A DNA stretch of 20,000 nt, from assembly GCA_030435675.1 (NCBI GenBank), contig JAUCMV010000045.1, forward strand, positions 1 to 20,000, read 5' to 3'. The position numbers and the translations under genes were made by a program. A model generated the notes under the pieces. That model was given only the letters and a program-made list of their open reading frames with translations. It made no database searches and had not been told where the DNA came from. This stretch comes from Steinernema hermaphroditum (taxonomy: Eukaryota > Nematoda > Chromadorea > Rhabditida > Steinernematidae). The first letter of the stretch is position 1. Each line of letters starts with the position of its first letter. Shown here piece by piece: positions 10,501 through 19,880 of the stretch.

Positions 10501-11914
10501 GAGCTCTTTGTATGAACAAGGCCCTGCTGTCTCGAATTGAAAGTTTTGCAGGAAACTAAGATAGTCCACAGTAATCCCAACGGGAATAGGCGCGTTCGAT
10601 CAGGCTCGTGCAGTTCTACAAGATCCAATCATAAAAATGCTATGGTACTTTGGAGCAGGAGGGTCAGATGCATAACTCTTTGTATGAGCAAGGACCCTGC
10701 TGTCTCGGATTGAAGGGGTTGCGAGAAACTAAGATAGTCCACAGTAAACCGAGCGGGAATAGGCGCATTCGATCAGGCTCGTGCAGTTCTGCAAGATCCA
10801 ATCATAGAAATGCTATGGTAGCGCGGGGCAGGAGGGTCAGATGCAGAACTCTTTGTATGAACAAGGCCCTATCTGTCTCGGGTAGGAAGTTTAGGGGGAG
10901 AGCCTAAGATAGTCCGCAGGAAATCCAACGAGAGTAGGCGCGTTCGATCAGGCTCGTGCAGTTCAATGAGACCCAATCATAAAATATTAGGGGAGGTGGG
11001 GCGGGAAGGTCAGATGCATAACTCTTTGTATGAGCAAGGACCCCTGCCTCCTCCAATTAGAAGTTTTGCAAGAAAATAAGATGATCCACAGTAAACCGAG
11101 CGGGAATAGGCGCATTCAGATCAAGATGTTGCAGTTCTCCAAGATCCAATCATAAAAATGCTATAGTACTTTGGAGCAGGAGGGTCAGATGCAGAACTCT
11201 TTGTATGAGCTCCAAGGACCCTGCTGTCTCAAATTGAAAGTTTTACAGGAAACTAAGATAGTGCACAGTAAACCGAGCGGGAATCGGCGCATTCAGTCAG
11301 GGGCTCATTGAGTTCTGCAAGATGCAATCAGCAAAATACCTTAGTACTTTGGAGCAGGAGATTGAGATGCAGAACTCTTTGTGCCCAGAACAGGACCCTG
11401 CTGTCTCAAGGTGAAAGTATTGCAGGAAACTCAGGTGAGTGAGCAGTAAATAGAGCGGGAATAGAAGCGTTCGATCAGGCTCGTGCAGTTCTACAAGGTG
11501 CAATCATCAAAAATGCTATGGTACTTTGGAGCAGGAGGGTCAGATGCAGAACTCTTTGTATGAGCAAGGACCCTAGCTGTCCTGAAGATTAGAAAGTTTT
11601 GCAAGGAAACTAAGATAGTCCACAGTAAACCGAGGGGCAGAATGGGCACATTCGATCAGGCTCAGTGAAGTTCTAAGAGATCCAATCATAAAAATGCTAT
11701 GGTACTATGGAGCAGGAGGGTCAGATGCCAGAACTCCTTTGTGTCAAACAAGGACCAAACCATCTCGAATTGAAAGTTTTGCAGGAAACTAAGATAGTCC
11801 ACAGTAAACCGGGCGGGAACAAGGCGCGGTGAATGAAGCTCGTGCAGTTCTACAAGATCCAATCATAAAAATGCTATGGTACTTTGGAGCGGGAGGGTCA
11901 GATGCAGGAGCTCT

Positions 11915-13334
11915 TGGTGTGAGCAAGGGCCCTGCTGTCTCGAATTGAAAGTTTTGCAGGAAACTAAGATAGTCCACAGGAAATCCAACGAAAGTGAGAG
12001 GCGCGTTCGATCAGGCTCGTGCAGTTCTATAAAGATCCAATCGCCAAAAAGCTATGGGACGCGCTGGAGCAGGAGGGTCAGATGCAGAACTCTTTGTATG
12101 AGCAAGGACCCTCGCTGTCTCAAGTTAGAGATGGCTGCAGGAAACTAAGATAGTCCACAGTAAACCGAGCGGGAATAGGCGCCTTCGATCAGGCTCGTAC
12201 AAGTTCTACAAGATCCAATCATAAAAAGGATATAGTGCTTTGGAGCGGGAGGGTCAGATGCGGAACTCATTGTATGAGCAGGACCCTAGCTGTCTCGAAT
12301 TGAAAGTTTTGCAAGAAAGTGAGACCGGTCACGCATTGAGCCCAGGCGGGAATAGGCGCATTCGATCAGGCTCGTGCAGTTCTACAAGATCCAATCATAA
12401 AAAAGCTTCTGGAACGCTTTGGAGCAGGAGGGTCAGATGCAGAACTCTTTGTATGAGCAAGGACCCTGCTGTCTCGAATTGAAAGTTTTGCAGGAAGCTA
12501 AGATAGTCCACAGTAAACCGAGCGGGAATAGGCGCATTCGATCAGGCTCGTGCAGATTATGCAAGATCCAATCACCGAAATGCCTATGGTACTTTGGAGC
12601 AGGAGGGTCAGATGCAGAACTCTTGGTGTGAGCAAGGGCCCTAGCTGTCTCAAAGTGCAGAAGTTTTGCAGGAAGCTAAAGGACAGTCCACAGGAAATCC
12701 AACGAGAGTAGGCGCGTTCGATCAGGCTCGTGCAGTTCTAGTGGATCCAATCATAAAAAAGCTATGGTACTTTGGAGCAGGAGGGGTCAGATGCAGAACT
12801 CTTTGTATGAGCAAGGACCCTAGCTGTCTCGAATTGAAAAGTTTGCAGGAAACTAAGATAGTCCACAGTAAAACCGGGCGGGAATAGGCGCGTTCGATCA
12901 GGCTCGTGCGGGTCTACCGAAGATACAATCCTTAAAAAATGCTATGGTACTTTGGAGCAGGAGGGTCAGATGCAAGAACTCTTTGTCAGAGCCGGGGGGG
13001 ACCTGCTCTCGAATTGAAAGTTTTGCAGGAAACTAGGGTAGTCCACAGTAAACCGAGCGGGAATAGGCGCATTCGATCAGGCTCGTGCAGTTCTACAAGA
13101 TCCAATCATAAAAAAGCTATGGTACTTTGGAGCAGGAGGGTCAGATGCAGAACTCTTTGTATAGAACAAGGACCTGCTGTCTCGAATTGAAAGTTTTGCA
13201 GGAAACTAAGAGTAGTCCACAGTAAACCGAGCGGGAATAGGCGCATTCGATCAGGCTCGTGCAGTTCTACAAGATCCAATCATAAAAATGCTATGGTACT
13301 TTGGAGCAGGGTGGGGGGCAGATGCAGAACTCTT
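11915..13334 (+). repeat. Tetrameric HOR in block B (q-p-p-p), two 710 bp units
   Basis: The marker GGTGTGAGCAAGGGCCC starts at 11915, 12625 and 13335, exactly 710 bp apart each time, and is followed each time by a q monomer (anchors 11966, 12679, 13388). Between these lie three p-type monomers (12147, 12321, 12500; then 12855, 13035, 13208). The individual monomer spacings within the two units differ (181/174/179/179 against 176/180/173/180), so the equal totals may be partly chance. The p-type match of the monomer at 12321 is poor (GCATTGAGCCCAGGCGGG). Confidence 0.7.
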
Positions 13335-14387
13335 GGTGTGAGCAAGGGCCCTAGCTGTCTCGAAAATTGAAAGTTTTGCAGGAAACTAAGATAGTCCGCA
13401 GGAAATGGCAACGGGGGTAAGCGCGTTCGATCAGGCTCGTGCAGTTCCTATAAGATCCAATCATAAAAATGCTATGGTACTTTGGAGCAGGAGGGTCAGA
13501 TGCAGAACTCTTTGTATGAGCAAGGACCCTGCTGTCTCGGAGTGAAAGTTTTGCAGGAAACTAAGATAGTCCACAAAAATCGTCGAGCGGGAATAGGCGC
13601 GTTCGATCAGGCTCGTGCAGTTCTACAAGATGCAATCATAAAAATGCTATGGTGCACTTTGGAGCAGGGGTCAGATGCAGAACTCTTTGTATGAGCAAGG
13701 ACCCTAGCTGTCTCGAAGTGAAGGATTTTTGCAGGAAACTAAGATAGTACACACAGGAAATGCAACGAGAGTAGGCGCGTTCAGTCAGGCTCGTGCAGTT
13801 CTAAGAGATCCAATCATAAAAATGCTATGGTACTTTGGAGCAGGAGGGTCAGATGCAGAACTCTTTGTATGAGCAAGGACACTGCTGTCTGAAATTGAAA
13901 GTTTTGCAGGAAACTAAGATAGTCCACAGTAAACCGAGCGGGAATAGGCGCATTCGATCAGGCTCGTGCAGTTCTACAAGATCCAATCATAAAAATGCTA
14001 TGGTACTTTGGAGCAGGAGGGTCAGATGCAGAACTCTTTGTATGAGCAAGGACCCTAGCTGTCTCGAATTGAAAGTTTTGCAGGAAACTAAGATAGTCCA
14101 CAGTAAACCGAGCGGGAATAGGCGCTTTCGATCAGGCTCGTGCAGTTCTACAAGATCCAATCATAAAAATGCTATGGTACTTTGGAGCAGGAGGGTCAGA
14201 TGCAGAACTCTTTTGTATGAGCAAGGACCCTAGCTGTCTCGAATTGAAAGTTTTGCGGGAAACTAAGATAGTCCACAGTAAACCGAGCGGGAATAGGCGC
14301 ATTCGATCAGGCTCGTGCAGTTCTACAAGATCCAATCATAAAAATGCTATGGTACTTTGGAGCGGGAGGGTCAGATGCAGAACTCTT
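13335..14387 (+). repeat. Six-monomer continuation of the q/p HOR (q-p + q-p-p-p)
   Basis: Monomer types in order are q (13388), p-like (13563), q (13741), p (13916), p (14090), p (14265), ending at the next GGTGTGAGCAAGGGCCC marker at 14388. This reads as a truncated q-p unit followed by a full q-p-p-p unit. The q monomer at 13741 lacks the usual GGTGTGAG marker in front of it and has ordinary GTATGAGC instead, consistent with an unequal exchange at that point. The three p monomers 13916-14265 are the cleanest p copies of the block. Two q monomers then stand side by side at 14438 and 14611. Confidence 0.6.
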
Positions 14388-15247
14388 GGTGTGAGCAAGG
14401 GCCCTGCTGTCTCGAATTGAAAGTTTTGCAGGAAACTAAGATAGTCCACAGGAAATCCAACGAGAGTAGGCGCGTTCGGTCAGGGGAGTCCAGTTCTATA
14501 AGATCCAATCATAAAAATGCTATGGTACTTTGGAGCAGGAGGGTCAGATGCAGAACTCTTGGTGTGAGCAAGGGCCCTGCTGTCTCGGAGTGAAAGTTTT
14601 GCAGGAAACTAAGATAGTCCACGGGAAATCCAACGAGAGTAGGCGCGTTCGATCAGGCTCGTGCAGTTCTACAAGATCCAATCCTTAAAATGGGGGGATG
14701 TTGGAGCGGGAGGGGTCGAATGCATAACTCTTTGTATGAACAAGGCCCTAACATCCTCGAATTGAAAGTTTTGCAGGAAACTAAGATAGTCCACAGTAAT
14801 CCGAACGGGAATAGGCGCGTTCGATCGAGGATAGTGCAGTTCTGAAAGATCCAATCATGAAAATGCTATGGTACTTTGGAGCAGGAGGGTCAGATGCAGA
14901 ACTCTTTGTATGAGCAAGGACCCTAGCTGTCTCGAATTGAAAGTTTTGCAGGAAACTAAGATAGTCCACAGTAAACCGAGCGGGAATATGGGGGAGAGAA
15001 CAGTCAATCGTGCAGTTCTACAAGATCCAATCATAAGAATGCTATGGTACTTTGGAGCAGGAGGGTCAGATGCAGAACTCTTTGTATGAGCAAGGACCCT
15101 AGCTGTCTCGAATTGAAAGTTTTGCAGGAAACTAAGATAGTCCACAGTAAACCGAGCGGGAATAGGCGCGGACAAGTCAGGCTCGTGCAGTTCTACAAGA
15201 TCCAATCATAAAAATGGGGGAATTATTGGAGCGGGAGGGGTCAGATG

Positions 15248-15758
15248 CATAACTCTTTGTATGAACGGGGCCCTGCTGTCTCGAATTGAAAGTTTTGCAG
15301 GAAACTAAAATAGTCCACATGTAATCCCAACGGGAATAGGCGCGTTCGATCAGGCTCGTGCAGTTCTACAAGATCCAATCATAAAAATGCTATGGTACTT
15401 TGGAGCAGGAGGGTCAGATGCAGAACTCTTTGTATGAACAAGGCCCTATCTGTCTCGAATTGAAAGTTTTGCAGGAAACTAAGATAGTCCACAGTAATCC
15501 CAACGGGAATAGGCGCGTTCGATCAGGCTCGTGCAGTTCTATAAGATCCAATCATAAAAATGATATGGTACTTTGGAGCAGGAGGGTCAGATGCAGAGCT
15601 CTTTGGTATGAACAAGGCCCTATCTGTCTCGAATTGAAAGTTTTGCAGGAAACTAAGATAGTCCACAGGAAATCCCAACAAGATTAGGCGCGTTCGATCA
15701 GGCTCGTGCAGTTCTACAAGATCCAATCATAAAAATTTGGAGCAGGAGGGGTCAGATT
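15248..15758 (+). repeat. Three-monomer unit at the start of block C (511 bp)
   Basis: This unit runs from one CATAACTC junction (15248) to the base before the next (15759) and joins the last diverged monomer of block B to the homogenised monomers of block C. Its last two monomers (TCTATAAGATCC with ATGATATGG, then AGGAAATCCCAACAAGATTAGG with the 11 bp deletion) correspond to the last two positions of the hexamer copy at 17307-18333. It therefore looks like the second half of a hexamer. Confidence 0.7.
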
Positions 15759-16267
15759 CATAACTCTTTGTATGAGCAAGGGCCCTGCTGTCTCGAATTG
15801 AAAGTTTTGCAGGAAACTAAGATAGTCCACAGTAATCCCAACGGGAATAGGCGCGTTCGATCAGGCTCGTGCAGTTCTACAAGATCCAATCATAAAAATG
15901 ACATGGTACTTTGGAGCAGGAGGGTCAGATGCAGAGCTTTTGGTATGAGCAAGGGCCCTGCTGTCTCGAATTGAAAGTTTTGCAGGAAACTAAGATAGTC
16001 CACAGGAAATCCAACAAGAGTAGGCGCGTTCGATCAGGCTCGTGCAGTTCTACAAGATCCAATCATAAAAATGCTATGGTACTTTGGAGCAGGAGGGTCA
16101 GATGCAGAACTCTTTGTGTGAACAAGGCCCTATCTGTCTCGAATTGAAAGTTTTGCAGGAAACTAAGATAGTCCACAGTAATCCCAACGGGAATAGGCGC
16201 GTTCGATCAGGCTCGTGCAGTTCTACAAGATCCAATCATAAAAATTTGGAGCAGGAGGGGTCAGATT
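15759..16267 (+). repeat. HOR unit, trimeric copy (509 bp)
   Basis: Three monomers: an ATGACATGG monomer ending in GAGCTTTTGG, a q-like monomer with AGGAAATCCAACAAGAG ending in CTTTGTGTGAAC, and an A-type monomer with the 11 bp deletion (AAAAATTTGG). Its first two and a half monomers match the start of the next unit (16268 onward) at every base I compared except one, near 16600 (GGAGCAGG becomes GGAGGAGG). That makes it a very recent duplication, or a gene conversion. The third monomer seems to fuse hexamer position 3 with the end of position 6. Confidence 0.8.
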
Positions 16268-17306
16268 CATAACTCTTTGTATGAGCAAGGGCCCTGCTGT
16301 CTCGAATTGAAAGTTTTGCAGGAAACTAAGATAGTCCACAGTAATCCCAACGGGAATAGGCGCGTTCGATCAGGCTCGTGCAGTTCTACAAGATCCAATC
16401 ATAAAAATGACATGGTACTTTGGAGCAGGAGGGTCAGATGCAGAGCTTTTGGTATGAGCAAGGGCCCTGCTGTCTCGAATTGAAAGTTTTGCAGGAAACT
16501 AAGATAGTCCACAGGAAATCCAACAAGAGTAGGCGCGTTCGATCAGGCTCGTGCAGTTCTACAAGATCCAATCATAAAAATGCTATGGTACTTTGGAGGA
16601 GGAGGGTCAGATGCAGAACTCTTTGTGTGAACAAGGCCCTATCTGTCTCGAATTGAAAGTTTTGCAGGAAACTAAGATAGTCCACAGTAATCCCAACGGG
16701 AATAGGCGCGTTCGATCAGGCTCGTGCAGTTCTACAAGATCCAATCATAAAAATGCTATGGTACTTTGGAGCAGGAGGGTCAGATGCAGAGCTTTTGGTA
16801 TGAGCAAGGGCCCTGCTGTCTCGAATTGAAAGTTTTGCAGGAAACTAAGATAGTCCACAGTAATCCCAACGGGAATAGGCGCGTTCGATCAGGCTCGTGC
16901 AGTTCTACAAGATCCAATCATAAAAATGCTATTGTACTTTGGAGCAGGAGGGTCAGATGCAGAACTCTTTGTATGAACAAGGCCCTATCTGTCTCGAATT
17001 GAAAGTTTTGCAGGAAACTAAGATAGTCCACAGTAATCCCAACGGGAATAGGCGCGTTCGATCAGGCTCGTGCAGTTCTACAAGATCCAATCATAAAAAT
17101 GCTATGGTACTTTGGAGCAGGAGGGTCAGATGCAGAGCTTTTGGTATGAACAAGGCCCTATCTGTCTCGAATTGAAAGTTTTGCAGGAAACTAAGATAGT
17201 CCACAGGAAATCCAACGAGAATAGGCGCGTTCGATCAGGCTCGTGCAGTTCTACAAGATCCAATCATAAAAATGCTATGGTACTTTGGAGCAGGAGGGGT
17301 CAGATT
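16268..17306 (+). repeat. HOR unit, hexameric copy 1 (1039 bp)
   Basis: Six monomers in order: (1) ATGACATGG and GAGCTTTTGG; (2) q-like, ending CTTTGTGTGAAC; (3) A-type, ending GAGCTTTTGGTATGAGC; (4) A-type with ATGCTATTG; (5) A-type, ending GAGCTTTTGGTATGAAC with CCCTATCTG; (6) q-like with AACGAGAATAGG, ending GGGGTCAGATTCATAAC. Position 6 here has the full ATGCTATGGTAC segment, unlike the other copies, so the CATAAC junction and the deletion are separable events. Confidence 0.8.
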
Positions 17307-18333
17307 CATAACTCTTTGTATGAGCAAGGGCCCTGCTGTCTCGAATTGAAAGTTTTGCAGGAAACTAAGATAGTCCACAGTAATCCCAACGGGAATAGGC
17401 GCGTTCGATCAGGCTCGTGCAGTTCTACAAGATCCAATCATAAAAATGATATGGTACTTTGGAGCAGGAGGGTCAGATGCAGAACTCTTTGTATGAACAA
17501 GGCCCTATCTGTCTCGAATTGAAAGTTTTGCAGGAAACTAAGATAGTCCACAGTAATCCCAACGGGAATAGGCGCGTTCGATCAGGCTCGTGCAGTTCTA
17601 CAAGATCCAATCATAAAAATGCTATGGTACTTTGGAGCAGGAGGGTCAGATGCAGAACTCTTTGTGTGAACAAGGCCCTATCTGTCTCGAATTGAAAGTT
17701 TTGCAGGAAACTAAGATAGTCCACAGTAATCCCAACGGGAATAGGCGCGTTCGATCAGGCTCGTGCAGTTCTACAAGATCCAATCATAAAAATGCTATGG
17801 TACTTTGGAGCAGGAGGGTCAGATGCAGAGCTTTTGGTATGAGCAAGGGCCCTGCTGTCTCGAATTGAAAGTTTTGCAGGAAACTAAGATAGTCCACAGT
17901 AATCCCAACGGGAATAGGCGCGTTCGATCAGGCTCGTGCAGTTCTACAAGATCCAATCATAAAAATGCTATTGTACTTTGGAGCAGGAGGGTCAGATGCA
18001 GAACTCTTTGTATGAACAAGGCCCTATCTGTCTCGAATTGAAAGTTTTGCAGGAAACTAAGATAGTCCACAGTAATCCCAACGGGAATAGGCGCGTTCGA
18101 TCAGGCTCGTGCAGTTCTATAAGATCCAATCATAAAAATGATATGGTACTTTGGAGCAGGAGGGTCAGATGCAGAGCTTTTGGTATGAACAAGGCCCTAT
18201 CTGTCTCGAATTGAAAGTTTTGCAGGAAACTAAGATAGTCCACAGGAAATCCAACAAGATTAGGCGCGTTCGATCAGGCTCGTGCAGTTCTACAAGATCC
18301 AATCATAAAAAATTGGAGCGGGAGGGTCAGATT
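17307..18333 (+). repeat. HOR unit, hexameric copy 2 (1027 bp)
   Basis: Six monomers with the same order of diagnostic variants as copy 1: ATGATATGG first, CTTTGTGTGAAC at the end of the second, GAGCTTTTGGTATGAGC ending the third, ATGCTATTG in the fourth, GAGCTTTTGGTATGAAC ending the fifth, and a q-like sixth leading to CATAAC. The corresponding points of monomers 3-5 lie exactly 1039 bp after those in copy 1. The shorter total comes from the 11 bp deletion in monomer 6 (AAAAAATTGGAGCGGG). Differences from copy 1 include the second monomer, which is A-type here rather than q-like, and ATGATATGG with TCTATAAG in the fifth. Confidence 0.8.
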
Positions 18334-19880
18334 CATAACTCTTTGTATGAGCAAGGGCCCTGCTGTCTCGAATTGAAAGTTTTGCAGGAAACTAAGATAG
18401 TCCACAGTAATCCCAACGGGAATAGGCGCGTTCGATCAGGCTCGTGCAGTTCTACAAGATCCAATCATAAAAATGATATGGTACTTTGGAGCAGGAGGGT
18501 CAGATGCAGAGCTTTTGGTATGAGCAAGGGCCCTGCTGTCTCGAATTGAAAGTTTTGCAGGAAACTAAGATAGTCCACAGGAAATCCAACAAGAATAGGC
18601 GCGTTCGATCAGGCTCGTGCAGTTCTACAAGATCCAATCATAAAAATGCTATGGTACTTTGGAGCAGGAGGGTCAGATGCAGATCTCTTTGTATGAGCAA
18701 GGGCCCTATCTGTCTCGAATTGAAAGTTTTGCAGGAAACTAAGATAGTCCACAGTAATCCCAACGGGAATAGGCGCGTTCGATCAGGCTCGTGCAGTTCT
18801 ACAAGATCCAATCATAAAAATGATATGGTACTTTGGAGCAGGAGGGTCAGATGCAGAACTCTTTGTATGAGCAAGGGCCCTGCTGTCTCGAATTGAAAGT
18901 TTTGCAGGAAACTAAGATAGTCCACAGGAAACCCAACGGGAATAGGCGCGTTCGATCAGGCTCGTGCAGTTCTACAAGATCCAATCATAAAAATGCTATG
19001 GTACTTTGGAGCAGGAGGGTCAGATTCAGAACTCTTTGTATGAGCAAGGGCCCTATCTGTCTCGAATTGAAAGTTTTGCAGGAAACTAAGATAGTCCACA
19101 GTAATCCCAACGGGAATAGGCGCGTTCGATCAGGCTCGTGCAGTTCTACAAGATCCAATCATAAAAATGCTATGGTACTTTGGAGCAGGAGGGTCAGATG
19201 CAGAGCTCTTTGTATGAGCAAGGGCCCTGCTGTCTCGAATTGAAAGTTTTGCAGGAAACTAAGATAGTCCACAGTAATCCCAACGGGAATAGGCGCGTTC
19301 GATCAGGCTCGTGCAGTTCTACAAGATCCAATCATAAAAATGCTATTGTACTTTGGAGCAGGAGGGTCAGATGCAGAACTCTTTGTATGAACAAGGCCCT
19401 AGCTGTCTCGAATTGAAAGTTTTGCAGGAAACTAAGATAGTCCACAGGAAATCCAACGGGAATAGGCGCGTTCGATCAGGCTCGTGCAGTTCTACAAGAT
19501 CCAATCATAAAAATGCTATGGTACTTTGGAGCAGGAGGGTCAGATTCAGAACTCTTTGTATGAGCAAGGGCCCTGCTGTCTCGAATTGAAAGTTTTGCAG
19601 GAAACTAAGATAGTCCACAGTAATCCCAACGGGAATAGGCGCGTTCGATCAGGCTCGTGCAGTTCTACAAGATCCAATCATAAAAATGCTATGGTACTTT
19701 GGAGCAGGAGGGTCAGATGCAGAGCTTTTGGTATGAACAAGGCCCTATCTGTCTCGAATTGAAAGTTTTGCAGGAAACTAAGATAGTCCACAGGAAATCC
19801 AACAAGATTAGGCGCGTTCGATCAGGCTCGTGCAGTTCTACAAGATCCAATCATAAAAATTGGAGCGGGAGGGTCAGATT
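18334..19880 (+). repeat. HOR unit, nine-monomer copy (1547 bp)
   Basis: Nine monomers lie between CATAAC junctions. A-type and q-like monomers mostly alternate: q-like AGGAAATCC or AGGAAACCC copies at anchors near 18567, 18913, 19433 and 19779. New variants appear, such as GATCTCTTTG near 18682 and CAGATTCAGAAC near 19022 and 19543. The unit ends with a q-like monomer carrying a 12 bp version of the deletion (AAAAATTGGAGCGGG). It reads as a hexamer enlarged by one trimer, or a fusion of two units through unequal exchange. Confidence 0.7.

Larger units (their letters stand above)
1..10670 (+). repeat. Block A: highly homogenised satellite (62 monomers)
   Basis: Sixty-two monomers (anchors 35 to 10558, mean spacing 172.5 bp) are nearly identical outside one variable window. 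The few exceptions in the conserved core that I could find are: GGAAATCCC and GAAATCCC in place of GTAATCCC near 565 and 909, a one-base deletion near 1873, a one-base deletion near 4371, a two-base deletion in the A-run near 8908, and a one-base deletion near 9927. All other differences fall in the stretch from GAGCTC/GAACTC to CCTGCTG/CCTATCTG. Such uniformity is expected of recently amplified or actively homogenised satellite DNA. The block stops abruptly at about 10670, where the next monomer suddenly carries many differences. Confidence 0.93.
10671..15310 (+). repeat. Block B: diverged satellite, subfamilies p and q
   Basis: About 26 monomers (anchors 10731 to 15134) align to the same unit but with many substitutions and indels, and spacings of 172-181 bp. 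Two recurring sequence classes follow the anchor. Type p has AGTAAACCGAGCGGG, usually followed by GGCGCATTCG. Type q has AGGAAATCCAACGAGAG followed by GGCGCGTTCG. Recurrence of the same diagnostic changes in many copies shows true subfamilies, not only sequence error. Other marks are CCCTAGCTG at the junction, the variant CATAACTC at 10671, 11017, 14723 and 15248, and local G-rich replacements. One monomer near 14783 (AGTAATCCGAACGGG) resembles the block A type, so exchange with that type is likely. Confidence 0.9.

Noticed and set aside
250..10628. Recurrent 66-residue open frame on the minus strand, once per monomer
   Set aside because: It recurs wherever the satellite core is intact and vanishes with any indel. 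It has no start context, no domain and no codon-level conservation separate from the DNA itself. It is a by-product of a stop-poor repeat.
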